Below, in pieces: positions 8,556 through 17,230 of a stretch of DNA of 64,000 bases. The notes under the pieces are model-generated. The model saw nothing but the letters and a program-made list of their open reading frames with translations. It was not told where the DNA came from and made no database searches. The DNA is from a virus, in the IMG/VR virus record IMGVR_UViG_3300027788_000004, positions 62,001 through 126,000 of that record; one strand, 5' to 3'. The position numbers were made by a program, and so were the translations under genes. Each line of letters opens with the position of its first letter. Within the stretch, counting starts at the first letter, position 1.

Positions 8556-9632
8556 ATGACTGAAAATAAAAACGCAAAACGAGTTTGGATCATATCCGAT
8601 TCACATTTCGGAGCTAGAAATAATAGTGTAGAATGGTTAGAGCGAATGATATCGTATTTTGAAGATTTTTTCATTCCTACTGTTAAAGAACATTATAAAC
8701 CAGGAGATATACTTATTCATTGTGGAGATGTTTACGATAATAGACAATCGATTAATTTATTAGTATTACATAAAACGTTATCTCTTTTCGAAAGCTTTAC
8801 TAAGTTATTTGAAGATGGTGTTTATGTTATCGCAGGTAATCATGATATAATGAGAAAGAATTCTAATGATATTTGTTCTCTAGATAGTTTGAAATATATT
8901 CCTGGTGTAAATATACATAAAGAACCAATAACTCTAAAAACTAATTATGCAGATTGTTTATTAATGCCATGGAGAAAATCAGAGGCTGATGAATCTGTGG
9001 TAGTTAACGGCTCTAACGCAGATTATTTATTTTGCCACACTACAATAATGGGTGCTAAATTCGATAAGTATAGACATAGTGGTGCAGGTATTGATTCAAC
9101 TGAATGCAAACAGTTTAAGAAAGTTTATACTGGACATATTCATACATCACAAGATTATAAGAATATATGTTATGTAGGTAATCCTTACCAAATGACTCGA
9201 TCAGATACTAACAATATGAAAGGATTTAGATGCTTAGATTTAGAATCAGGAAAAGAACTATTTTTTGAAAATACATACTCACCAAAGTTCGTAAAAATAT
9301 ACGTAAATAAAGCATTAGAAAATACTACTGAGGATATAGTTAAAGTATCTAATAATAACTTTGTTGATGTGTATGTGCCTAATGATTATTTAATGAAATA
9401 TCAGGTAACTCCTTTAATAGACGAAATTAGTAAAGTATCAAAACGATTGGATGTTATTCCATTTGAATTAGACGAAGAATCTAATATGCAAGAATATGAT
9501 ATTGATTACGATAAAACTTTAGATACCTATAATTTATGTGAAAAATTTGTAGGTGGTATGAGTTTAGATGATGGAACAAAAAAGAAGGTGCTAAAAAAAC
9601 TTAAACAAGCTTATTTAGAAGCGTTAAAATAA
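8556..9632 (+). CDS. 47: SbcD/Mre11-like nuclease subunit (gp47-like)
   Basis: Metal-dependent nuclease of the recombination complex that resects DNA ends and degrades host DNA. All phosphoesterase motifs are present: ISDSHFG (D and H near residue 14), HCGDVYDN (about 56), AGNHDI (about 93), a FCHTT segment and GHIHT (about 194). Length 358 is close to T4 gp47 (339). One base separates its stop from the gp46-like ATPase, the usual pair order in T4-like phages. The intact motifs make a useful contrast with the degenerate phosphoesterase at 46899. Confidence 0.93.
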   Translation: MTENKNAKRVWIISDSHFGARNNSVEWLERMISYFEDFFIPTVKEHYKPGDILIHCGDVYDNRQSINLLVLHKTLSLFESFTKLFEDGVYVIAGNHDIMRKNSNDICSLDSLKYIPGVNIHKEPITLKTNYADCLLMPWRKSEADESVVVNGSNADYLFCHTTIMGAKFDKYRHSGAGIDSTECKQFKKVYTGHIHTSQDYKNICYVGNPYQMTRSDTNNMKGFRCLDLESGKELFFENTYSPKFVKIYVNKALENTTEDIVKVSNNNFVDVYVPNDYLMKYQVTPLIDEISKVSKRLDVIPFELDEESNMQEYDIDYDKTLDTYNLCEKFVGGMSLDDGTKKKVLKKLKQAYLEALK

Positions 9633-9633
9633 T

Positions 9634-11304
9634 ATGAGAATACAAAGTATAGAATGGAAAAATTTTAATGGCTATGGTAACATAGCACAACATATAGATT
9701 TTTCTAAAGATGGACAACTATATTTATTAGTTGGACAAAACGGAGCTGGTAAGAGTACAATTGCAGAAGTAATCACATACGGCTTATATGGTAAAGTTGA
9801 AGGTAAACGTTTAGGCGACTTAGCTAATAGAATAAACAAGGGTATGGAAGTTGTTATCAATGTAAAATGTAAAGGAAAAGACGTTACATTAAAACGTGGT
9901 ATTGGCCCAAATTATTTTGAAGCATTTATTGACGGAAAACAATATGATCAAGCTGGTAATAAAAATGTTCAAGAGTATTTAGAAACAGAATTATATGATA
10001 TACCATATCAAGTCTTTAAGAATATAATTATATTATCTGTTAATGATTTCAAATCGTTTTTAACAATGAACAGTCATGATAAACGAAATATCGTTGATAG
10101 ATTATTCGGATTCACAGTTATCAATCATATGCGAGAATCAATACGAGAAAATCGTAGAGAAGTTAAACAACACATAAGAACTTTATACGATGAGCTTAAT
10201 ATATTAGATGATACTGTTATTTCTATCAACGAAAAGATAGATTTATTAAAGAAGGAAAAGAAAGTAGATCAGAAAAAACTGATAAAAGAATATGAAGAAA
10301 AACTTACTCAGGTAAGATCAAAACATATAGAAACGTCAGAGAAATTGAAAAACCTCAATAATAAATATATCGAATTCGAAAACATCGTTCAAGAGAAGTC
10401 ACCGCTTGAATCAAATTTAGTCACTAATTTGAAAGATACTAAACGTCGCTTAGATTTGTTTGAAAAAGACTGTTGTCCTACATGTGGAGGCATTTTCGAT
10501 ATGGCTGGTGAACATGGCCATATTAAAGAAAATTTAATCAAAGGCGCTAAAGACGATAAAAAGATTCTATTAAGCGTTCGAGAAGAAATCAAATCAGCTA
10601 GAACGAATCTAAATAAATGTGATGGTTATGTTAGAACATGTAAAGATTCTATAACTAGATTAGAAACATTAATTGGTCAATATCAATTTGAGTTAGATGG
10701 TATAATATCTAAATCAGAAAAGAAAGACTTTCAATACTTAAAACAACTCATTTCAGAAAATACTACAACAACAAAATCTAAATCAAAGGAAAAATATAAA
10801 GAAGAAAATAACGATAAATTCCTAGAAGTAGTTGAAACGATATTAGGAGAAGATGGTGTAAAAAACTTAGCATTAAAAACTATACTGCCTCCATTAAACG
10901 CATCAATAGACTCTATGGTTAAACAAATGCACATACCACATAGAATTAGATTTGATGAAAAGTTTAATTGTAAAGTTACTGCACTTGGAGAGGAAATCAA
11001 CCCTAAAACAATGAGTACAGGTGAACGCAAAAAAACAGACTTTATTATTATCATTGCAATGATCAAATTGTTAAAGGTTAGATATCCAAGTATTAACCTT
11101 CTTTTCTTAGATGAAATTTTCTCATCAATCGATGGAGCTGGGATACATGAAATAATTGCAATTCTTAAAGAAACTATTAACGATACAAAATTAAATACAT
11201 GGGTAATTAATCATTCTGAATTACCAGTTAATTTATTTGATATCAAAGCAGAAGCCTATAAAGAAGGCGGATTCTCCAAATTATCTTTGGAGACGATATC
11301 TTAA
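9634..11304 (+). CDS. 46: SbcC/Rad50-like ATPase subunit (gp46-like)
   Basis: ABC-type ATPase partner of gp47. Walker A GQNGAGKST occurs at about residues 34-42. Long coiled-coil arms flank a zinc hook CCPTCGG near residue 280. The C-terminal lobe has the signature STGERKK, Walker B LLFLDEIFSS and a histidine switch INHSE. Length 556 against 560 in T4. Translation is probably coupled to gp47. A late-type promoter begins 2 bases after its stop and marks the change to virion genes. Confidence 0.94.
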   Translation: MRIQSIEWKNFNGYGNIAQHIDFSKDGQLYLLVGQNGAGKSTIAEVITYGLYGKVEGKRLGDLANRINKGMEVVINVKCKGKDVTLKRGIGPNYFEAFIDGKQYDQAGNKNVQEYLETELYDIPYQVFKNIIILSVNDFKSFLTMNSHDKRNIVDRLFGFTVINHMRESIRENRREVKQHIRTLYDELNILDDTVISINEKIDLLKKEKKVDQKKLIKEYEEKLTQVRSKHIETSEKLKNLNNKYIEFENIVQEKSPLESNLVTNLKDTKRRLDLFEKDCCPTCGGIFDMAGEHGHIKENLIKGAKDDKKILLSVREEIKSARTNLNKCDGYVRTCKDSITRLETLIGQYQFELDGIISKSEKKDFQYLKQLISENTTTTKSKSKEKYKEENNDKFLEVVETILGEDGVKNLALKTILPPLNASIDSMVKQMHIPHRIRFDEKFNCKVTALGEEINPKTMSTGERKKTDFIIIIAMIKLLKVRYPSINLLFLDEIFSSIDGAGIHEIIAILKETINDTKLNTWVINHSELPVNLFDIKAEAYKEGGFSKLSLETIS

Positions 11305-11306
11305 TG

Positions 11307-11315
11307 GATATATAA
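11307..11315 (+). promoter_or_regulatory. Late-type promoter GATATATAA before gp15-like gene
   Basis: GATATATAA at 11307-11315, 27 bases upstream of the tail terminator start. It is one of more than a dozen near-identical boxes that stand alone, without a conserved -35 element, before mostly virion genes, as T4 late promoters (TATAAATA) do. Confidence 0.6.
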
Positions 11316-11333
11316 AAAAACTACAAATTATAG

Positions 11334-12209
11334 ATGGCTCAATTATATGACTTAGAATTTAATAAAAACGATGTTGTCTTACGGAATATCTTAGTTGGTG
11401 TATTAGCTACATTAAACAACAGGATGTACTGGTATAATCAAATTTCTCAAACGGAAAAGAAGAAAATCAACGTACCTTTTTATTTTAGCACTACCGGTGA
11501 TGAACGATTCTTAATGGATTCTTTTATGAACGATGTTGCATACGAAGATCCGACATTACCGAGTGGTAAAGCTGAAGGACCTTATAATAAAATACCTAGA
11601 GGAATTATACAATTAGATGGAATCAATATAGACGCAGGTTCTATGACTAATAAATTTGTAAGAGCCTTTTATCAAAGAGTTCAAGCAGATGGAACATTAA
11701 AAACATTAAATTCTGAAGTATTTATGATACCATTAAAACTTCCATTTTCGTGTGAAATTTATGTGGATTCTAATTTAGATATATTTAAGGCTATTCAGAG
11801 AGTTATTGAAATTTTCTATAAACATCAGGTTTTTCAAGTAGATATAGACGGAACTAGAATACCAGCAATGGCAAGCTTACCAGAAGATTACGAAAAGGAA
11901 AGACCATTAGAATATACTTTTAGCGATAAAAAAACATGGAAAGTTTCGTTTGCTATAGAAGTAAACACATTTATGCCTATATTCAAAAATGAAGAAAATG
12001 GATTTACTGGTGCTGCTAATACAGAAATGGATGCATCTAATATAGTTCAAGCATGGAATTTGAGTACAAATGTAACAGGAAGTACACAGGGCATAAAAAA
12101 TACTCTTGCAACAAGTCCTTATATTGGAGAAGATGCTTGGCCAATCAATCCACCTGGTGGATCTAATCCACTTCATCCAACTGGTGGATCGCATTCTAAG
12201 AACCCTTAA
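11334..12209 (+). CDS. 15: Tail sheath stabiliser / tail terminator (gp15-like)
   Basis: Probable gp15 homologue, the ring that caps the tube and sheath and joins tail to head. Segments line up in order with T4 gp15 as I know it: an N-terminal R-N-I-L-V-G helix, VPFYFSTTGDERF (T4 VPITYASKEHF), a long middle strand, a helix DIFKAIQRVIEIFYKH (T4 DDMFQIVEQILPYF) and WKVSFAIEVNTFMPIF (T4 IEWSLTFEVNGWMYP). Length 291 against 272. The C-terminus is Gly/Pro/Ser-rich, as in T4. Its own late-type promoter precedes it. The match was made by eye. Confidence 0.7.
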   Translation: MAQLYDLEFNKNDVVLRNILVGVLATLNNRMYWYNQISQTEKKKINVPFYFSTTGDERFLMDSFMNDVAYEDPTLPSGKAEGPYNKIPRGIIQLDGINIDAGSMTNKFVRAFYQRVQADGTLKTLNSEVFMIPLKLPFSCEIYVDSNLDIFKAIQRVIEIFYKHQVFQVDIDGTRIPAMASLPEDYEKERPLEYTFSDKKTWKVSFAIEVNTFMPIFKNEENGFTGAANTEMDASNIVQAWNLSTNVTGSTQGIKNTLATSPYIGEDAWPINPPGGSNPLHPTGGSHSKNP

Positions 12210-12234
12210 TAAAATAGTATGCAAACAATAGATA

Positions 12235-12243
12235 AATATATAA
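12235..12243 (+). promoter_or_regulatory. Late-type promoter AATATATAA
   Basis: AATATATAA box 22 bases upstream of the packaged-type head protein start, a variant of the GATATATAA late box. Confidence 0.45.
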
Positions 12244-12264
12244 ACAAAATAAAACTACAGAAAA

Positions 12265-14001
12265 ATGGCTAAAATTAAAAGCTTTGATGAGTTTGTAAAC
12301 GAGAACTTGGTACTCCAAGGTAATTATAGATATTTCGGACCTGGTTCACTAGACCCGATAATTCAACAATTACTAGGTGAAGGTAAAAATGTATCAATTA
12401 TACGTTCATATTTAACATCAATAGGTGTTGATGCTCAGCGAATAAATAAAGCAATGGCAAAATTCGAAATGGAATTAGCTATCGGCGAAAAGAAAGTAAA
12501 TGAAAAATCAGTTAATGAAGGTCCTGATTATGATGAAGCAAAATATCAAATGGATAAAATCTTCGGAGATGATCAAGAATCTATTGAGAAGTTTCAAGAT
12601 ATCGAAGATAACGGAAACGTTAAAGATATGATCGAGTATATAAATGGATATGGAGATGAGGATAGATTAGCTGACTATGGCATAAAAACTAATGCTCATG
12701 TTAAAGGTTTTGCTAAACGTATAATGGAAAGCAAACCAGTTACTGAAGGTAAGGTTTGGACATTAGTATCTAGCGGAAATGGTTTCTATGGAGGAAGTGG
12801 AACGAGTAGAACTGAAACTACACATGACTTAAAACTTGCTATGAAATTTAAGAACATAAAACAAGCTACAAAGGTTTCTAAAGAACTTGCTAAGGAAGGT
12901 TTTCCTAATATGGTTCATGTAATGAATGAATCAGAAGTAAATGAAGGAATTGTTAAAAAAGACAAAGATAAAGAATCTGCGGCTAAAGGCGGTGCCGATG
13001 TTTATGTTGATGGAAACGATGTTGATTTTGTAGAAGCATTCCAATATAAAGAATGGAATAAAAAAGAAAAGGATTTAGATCCTACAAATGCTAATAAATA
13101 TAAAGCTGGTTCAAACGACATAGTTTTTGCTGTAAGCAATATAGATAATGGCGATATAACTTTTTATCCTGGTAATGCACTAGAAGTTGTAGAATCTAAA
13201 AAAGTAAAATCTACTTTTGAAGAAAATGCTACTAAACTTCTAAAGGATATAAACGAAGAAGAAGAGCCTAAAAAAGCTGCATTTGAAGAAGTTGCTGATA
13301 AATTCTTAAAAACTCTTAATGAAGATGATGATGAAAAGGTTGAAGAGAAATTAAATAAAAAAACTCTTCAAGTTGAAGCTGACGGAGAAGATATCGATGA
13401 TATGATCGACGATTTAGTTGATGGCGATGAAGATGAAACTCAAGGACCTGACGATGATGCACCTGATGATTCTCCAGAAGAAAAAATTAAAGATGGTGAA
13501 TCTCCAGCTGATGCAGTTGAAGGTGACGAAGATGATAATGCATCACCAAGCGATAAACTTCAAAATGCTGCTAAGGAATTAGCTAAAGATTCTAAAAAAT
13601 TAGAGAAGATTAAAAAACTTTTAGGAGAGGCTAACGAACTTATTGAAGCAGATACTATAGAATTGGATGACGACGGAGAAGAGGTTGAAGATGCTGAAAA
13701 TATGGAAGTTGCTGATAACGGTGATGAGGTTGAGGTGATGAAGATGAAAAAAGGACCTAAACTAACTAAAGAATCTGATGAATGGAGCGACGATGTAAAA
13801 ACTAAATGGACTCCACCTGCAGGATTATTTACAGAACCAGCTACTAAGATCGCAACCGTTTTAGCTGATGCAAGTAAAGATTTAGACCAAGCAATGTCGA
13901 GAATAGATTTCTATATAAACAGAGCTGGTAAATTACTTAAACCTAAGGATAAACAAAACTTAGAAGCAGTTAAACCTTTATTGAGAAAAAAGTTCGCTTA
14001 A
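12265..14001 (+). CDS. Probable capsid-targeted internal head protein with multiple prohead-protease sites
   Basis: A 578-residue acidic protein of unknown function. It starts with MAKIKSFDEFVNEN, closely resembling the T4 capsid-targeting peptide (MKTYQEFIAEA), which routes internal proteins into the prohead and is removed by gp21 after [IL]xE. Further candidate cleavage sites (KVNE, SVNE, PVTE, EVNE) recur through residues 70-220, so the protein is probably cut into several pieces in the head. Residues about 370-440 are extremely Asp/Glu-rich and probably disordered. A late-type promoter precedes it. Targeting is inferred from the shared peptide; the function of the mature fragments is unknown. 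Confidence 0.75.
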   Translation: MAKIKSFDEFVNENLVLQGNYRYFGPGSLDPIIQQLLGEGKNVSIIRSYLTSIGVDAQRINKAMAKFEMELAIGEKKVNEKSVNEGPDYDEAKYQMDKIFGDDQESIEKFQDIEDNGNVKDMIEYINGYGDEDRLADYGIKTNAHVKGFAKRIMESKPVTEGKVWTLVSSGNGFYGGSGTSRTETTHDLKLAMKFKNIKQATKVSKELAKEGFPNMVHVMNESEVNEGIVKKDKDKESAAKGGADVYVDGNDVDFVEAFQYKEWNKKEKDLDPTNANKYKAGSNDIVFAVSNIDNGDITFYPGNALEVVESKKVKSTFEENATKLLKDINEEEEPKKAAFEEVADKFLKTLNEDDDEKVEEKLNKKTLQVEADGEDIDDMIDDLVDGDEDETQGPDDDAPDDSPEEKIKDGESPADAVEGDEDDNASPSDKLQNAAKELAKDSKKLEKIKKLLGEANELIEADTIELDDDGEEVEDAENMEVADNGDEVEVMKMKKGPKLTKESDEWSDDVKTKWTPPAGLFTEPATKIATVLADASKDLDQAMSRIDFYINRAGKLLKPKDKQNLEAVKPLLRKKFA

Positions 14002-14017
14002 TCAAAATAGGGTTGAA

Positions 14018-14027
14018 GATATATAAT
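14018..14027 (+). promoter_or_regulatory. Late-type promoter GATATATAAT
   Basis: GATATATAAT at 14018-14027, 39 bases before the next start, between two head-protein-like genes. Confidence 0.6.
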
Positions 14028-14056
14028 AAATAATAATAAAAAAAACTATTCAAAAA

Positions 14057-15535
14057 ATGTCAAAAGCGATTAAAGATCTAGATTTGAGATCAAGACTAGA
14101 AAACCTTTACGGATCATTAAGTGATGCAAATGGTTCTTCTAAAGCTATTGTTGAAAAATATATAGGACAGATTGATCTTGCAAGTGATTACTTCATAATG
14201 AGAGATATTTGTTTTGAAATGAAACAATACGATTGGATTCCTAGTGTAGATGCATTTATTAATGAAACCGTTACTTATGTACGAGAAAATGCGGTCTCTA
14301 TTGGTGTTTCTAATACTTTAGAAAATCTAAGAAAAGATAAAAATCATCGTTCTTATATAGGAGCGATAAACACTCTAGAAGAATTAAAGGATTTAAGTGA
14401 ATCCGATCTTCAAAAGAGATTACCAAACAAAATGAGAACTCATGCATGGGTTCCAGGTATTAAAGAATTAGTTTCTGAAACAGAAGCTCTTTTAGGAAAC
14501 AACGATACCAGTGATAAACGATTTACTCACAAATCTCCAATTTCTCCTATCATGGAATGCGAACAAGGTAACACATTATTTTGTGTAGGAAATAGAGTTT
14601 ATTCAATGAATGAAGCTGAGGAATTAAGATTAGCTAGCAGAGATGAAGTTAGTGATAAATTCTTAAGTCTAGTTGGTTTATCAGAAAACTTTACTGCAAC
14701 AGAAAATGGATTACGTTTAACAACACATAATAAAATTGTAGACTTAATCATTTCTGAATCTGAAGGTGTGAAATCAATTTCAGTAGAATTAGACGGAGCT
14801 AAAATAAATGAAAATCATTTATCAGCGGCTTTAATGTCAAGTGGAAAATTTAGAACAGATGAATATAGTTCAATACGAGTTTTAGAACATGCAGTATCTG
14901 AATATAAAAACTTATATGAATTAGATTTTGTAGATACAATTACTTCTAATGTCTATGAAGGCGTTCAAGTAAATGTTATCAAAACCGATAATGGAGTTTA
15001 TATCAACAAGATAAATTCACACATGAACGAAAATACATTAATCAAACCAGATTCTACAAGAGATGCAATTAATTTAGTTTCTGAATTCGTTGATTATGAT
15101 ATTACTAATAGCGTACAAGATTTACTTGAGGCTGAGAAAACTGAAGATGAAGCTAAAGAGCAACAAGAAACTGATGTTTATGAAAGAATCGATCATATTA
15201 AAAATGAAATTTCTAAATTATCTTCTTTAGATATGGAAGATATGCAAGAAATTAAAGAAGCTAAAAAACTTCTTAACGATGCATTACTTAAAGAACAAGA
15301 TAGATTAAACACAATGTTCAAATCTAAAAACGTTGTAATGCACGAAGATTCTTCTGATGGTGATTATGTACCTGGTGAAATAAAAATTAAAGTTGATACT
15401 TTTGGTCCTGGAACTAAAGTACAGGTTTCTGCTGGACAATATGCTGAAAGAGGCGCTAAAGATTCTATAGCAATTATTTTACCAGATAATAAAATGGAAA
15501 ACATTCAAAAGAAATATCTTTCTGTTGAAATCTAA
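14057..15535 (+). CDS. Hypothetical head-associated protein
   Basis: A 492-residue protein not recognised from a family. It is mixed alpha/beta with a coiled-coil-like stretch at about residues 360-420 (Glu/Lys-rich) and a small beta-rich C-terminal domain. Possible prohead-protease sites occur (FINE near residue 77, KINE, LLEAE), but the N-terminal targeting peptide is absent. It lies between an internal head protein and the gp55/gp4/portal block, has its own late-type promoter and ends just before a terminator, so it is expressed as a single late unit. A virion or prohead-core role is inference. Confidence 0.7.
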   Translation: MSKAIKDLDLRSRLENLYGSLSDANGSSKAIVEKYIGQIDLASDYFIMRDICFEMKQYDWIPSVDAFINETVTYVRENAVSIGVSNTLENLRKDKNHRSYIGAINTLEELKDLSESDLQKRLPNKMRTHAWVPGIKELVSETEALLGNNDTSDKRFTHKSPISPIMECEQGNTLFCVGNRVYSMNEAEELRLASRDEVSDKFLSLVGLSENFTATENGLRLTTHNKIVDLIISESEGVKSISVELDGAKINENHLSAALMSSGKFRTDEYSSIRVLEHAVSEYKNLYELDFVDTITSNVYEGVQVNVIKTDNGVYINKINSHMNENTLIKPDSTRDAINLVSEFVDYDITNSVQDLLEAEKTEDEAKEQQETDVYERIDHIKNEISKLSSLDMEDMQEIKEAKKLLNDALLKEQDRLNTMFKSKNVVMHEDSSDGDYVPGEIKIKVDTFGPGTKVQVSAGQYAERGAKDSIAIILPDNKMENIQKKYLSVEI

Positions 15536-15570
15536 GAATTGAATATAAATTTTAGATATAATATAAATAG

Positions 15571-15603
15571 AATCGAGGTCTCTGGCCTCGATTTTGTTGT
15601 TTC
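15571..15603 (+). terminator. Rho-independent terminator
   Basis: Perfect 8-bp stem AATCGAGG/CCTCGATT (15571-15578 with 15586-15593), extendable inward, followed by TTTGTTGTTTC. It ends the late unit before the gp55-like gene, which has its own promoter. Confidence 0.8.
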
Positions 15604-15615
15604 TGGCTAAGGAAT

Positions 15616-15644
15616 GAAACAATTCTTTTGGATCTGCATATAAT
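15616..15644 (+). promoter_or_regulatory. ECF-type phage promoter (GAAAC-N16-CATATAAT) before gp55-like sigma
   Basis: GAAAC at 15616-15620, exactly 16 bases, then CATATAAT at 15637-15644, 28 bases before the late sigma start and just after a terminator. It overlaps a late-like ATATATAA box at 15642-15650. This places the late sigma factor gene under the ECF-type class. Confidence 0.75.
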
Positions 15645-15671
15645 ATATAACTAATAAAAACATCGGACCAC

Positions 15672-16031
15672 ATGGCAAAAGTATATTTAAGAAACAAAGA
15701 TTTATTAGCAGAAATAATCTTATCAAAAGAACAAGGCAAATTAACACCAGAAGGCGTTAGGATGTTAGTTTTATTATCGGAAAGAGCAATACGACGATTG
15801 CAATATAGAAACCCAGATGATCGAGATGATTGTTTAGCATTTGCACAGTTAGATCTATTTAAGTATTGGGATCGTTTCAAACCTGAAAAATCCACAAATG
15901 CATTTGCATATTTTACACAAATTGCAAAAAAAGGATATGCAAAAGGATGGAATAAATTATATCCAAAAAAATACTCAAATACCATTAGATTATCAGGATC
16001 CAGCGATGATGGTGGTATTTATTCTCTATAA
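15672..16031 (+). CDS. 55: Late-transcription sigma factor, gp55-like
   Basis: Probable RNA polymerase specificity factor for late promoters. The 119-residue protein follows the pattern of T4 gp55: a start like YLRNKDLLAEI (T4 YVNNKELLQAI), a helix with RMLVLLSERAIRRL, a D-ExxD-like segment with RDDCLAFAQLDLFKYWDRF and then STNAFAYFTQIAKKGY (T4 NPHAYITQACFNAF), which is the sigma region 2 -10 recognition helix. There is no region 4, as in gp55; this fits the late boxes that lack a -35. It is shorter than T4 gp55 (185). It is transcribed from an ECF-type promoter and starts a run with gp4 and the portal region. Confidence 0.8.
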   Translation: MAKVYLRNKDLLAEIILSKEQGKLTPEGVRMLVLLSERAIRRLQYRNPDDRDDCLAFAQLDLFKYWDRFKPEKSTNAFAYFTQIAKKGYAKGWNKLYPKKYSNTIRLSGSSDDGGIYSL

Positions 16032-16036
16032 TCTGC

Positions 16037-16510
16037 TTGATGGATATTAAAAACAATAAACCTAAAAAGAACTCAGGATTTAGTCAAGGCTATTTTCCTT
16101 TGAATGAATGTAAAAAATATGTCGGTAAAGGACCTATTATTTATAGATCTTCATGGGAAAGAAAGTTTTGTATGTATTGTGAATCAAATCCATCCGTTAT
16201 GCATTGGTCATCGGAACCTTGTAAAATTGAGTATATAAATTCTTTAGATGGTAGAAAACATAATTACTTTCCTGATTATTATATGAAATTGGATAGCGGT
16301 AAAGAATATCTTATAGAAGTTAAGCCATCTGCTCAATTAAAAAAACCAACCCATCCTAAAAGAAAAACTACTAAAGCAGTTAAAAATTATAAGTATGCAT
16401 ATGAAATGTATGTAACAAATATGTGTAAAGCTTCTTACGCAGAAGAGTATTGTAGAAAACGAGGATGGCAATATAAGATAGTAACCGAAGCATTTTTCAA
16501 AACACTTTAA
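16037..16510 (+). CDS. 4: Head completion nuclease-like protein (gp4-like)
   Basis: Homologue of T4 gp4 (150 residues), which completes packaged heads before tail joining. Residues 35-110 show a nuclease-like core: YRSSWERKF with the conserved Glu, FPDYYMKL with the metal-binding Asp, and YLIEVKPS (ExK), the arrangement of restriction-endonuclease-like folds. It begins 5 bases after the gp55-like stop and ends 3 bases before the next gene. Confidence 0.85.
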   Translation: MMDIKNNKPKKNSGFSQGYFPLNECKKYVGKGPIIYRSSWERKFCMYCESNPSVMHWSSEPCKIEYINSLDGRKHNYFPDYYMKLDSGKEYLIEVKPSAQLKKPTHPKRKTTKAVKNYKYAYEMYVTNMCKASYAEEYCRKRGWQYKIVTEAFFKTL

Positions 16511-16513
16511 GAT

Positions 16514-17200
16514 ATGGCAGATAATTACGTCGGAAGAGCTTTTGCAGAATTACCAGAACTAAGTGAAATCAACAGAGATTTCGAAGGGTATGTTAATAAT
16601 TGGGAAAAGAAATATGGTGGTGGTAAACAAGCTGAGCAATATGCATTAACGTGGTTTGAAGAGGCATTAGCTGATAAAGATGAAACTGCTGTAGAAGAAT
16701 TTTCAGATAGAGAATTAACATGGGGTAAAATGTTTCATTTCGAATATGATCCTGTTACTGCAGATCGATTAGCGTATTGGGACAAATCTCCTATGGTTAT
16801 TTCATTAGGACGTCACCCAAATGGAAACATATTAGGAATGAACATAAATTTCTTACCAAAGACCGTTAGATACTGGATGGTAGGTAAGGTGTTTCAGGTA
16901 TATGAAGGTATGATTATTGCTGCAGCTGCAGGAAAGAATTATAGAAGAGCAACTGCACAACAACAAGTACAAATCGATTATGAGACAATTAAAAGATGGT
17001 TGGGTAAATTTGGTTTAGACTTTTGTGTTAGACAATATCACATAAATAAAATGAGTAAATTAGCAGTAATTTGCTATGAAGATTGGGTTAGAGCCGTTAT
17101 GATAAATTGGAATGACTTTCATCCTATACAAGAAAATGAATTAAAACGTCTTTACGATGAATACTTACAAAAGGTTAGAAAACCAAAGAAAAAACGTTAA
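16514..17200 (+). CDS. Virion-associated hypothetical protein between gp4 and portal
   Basis: A 228-residue protein with a beta-rich middle segment (YWDKSPMVISLGRH, then GMNINFLP). This recalls a group of T4-like cyanophage proteins with a PLV-x-LxxxNxHYLP pattern, a resemblance from memory only. The C-terminus is highly basic (KPKKKR). It shows no similarity to T4 gp53, which occupies this place in T4. Its position between gp4 and the portal suggests a head or neck role. Confidence 0.7.
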   Translation: MADNYVGRAFAELPELSEINRDFEGYVNNWEKKYGGGKQAEQYALTWFEEALADKDETAVEEFSDRELTWGKMFHFEYDPVTADRLAYWDKSPMVISLGRHPNGNILGMNINFLPKTVRYWMVGKVFQVYEGMIIAAAAGKNYRRATAQQQVQIDYETIKRWLGKFGLDFCVRQYHINKMSKLAVICYEDWVRAVMINWNDFHPIQENELKRLYDEYLQKVRKPKKKR

Positions 17201-17209
17201 GATATATAA
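17201..17209 (+). promoter_or_regulatory. Late-type promoter GATATATAA before portal
   Basis: GATATATAA directly after the preceding stop codon and 30 bases upstream of the portal start. Confidence 0.6.
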
Positions 17210-17230
17210 ACTAATAAAAATAAAAATGAA

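Noticed and set aside
15562-15569. Exact T4 late box TATAAATA at 15562
   Set aside because: It lies directly before a terminator hairpin, so a transcript would be stopped at once; probably chance in AT-rich DNA.
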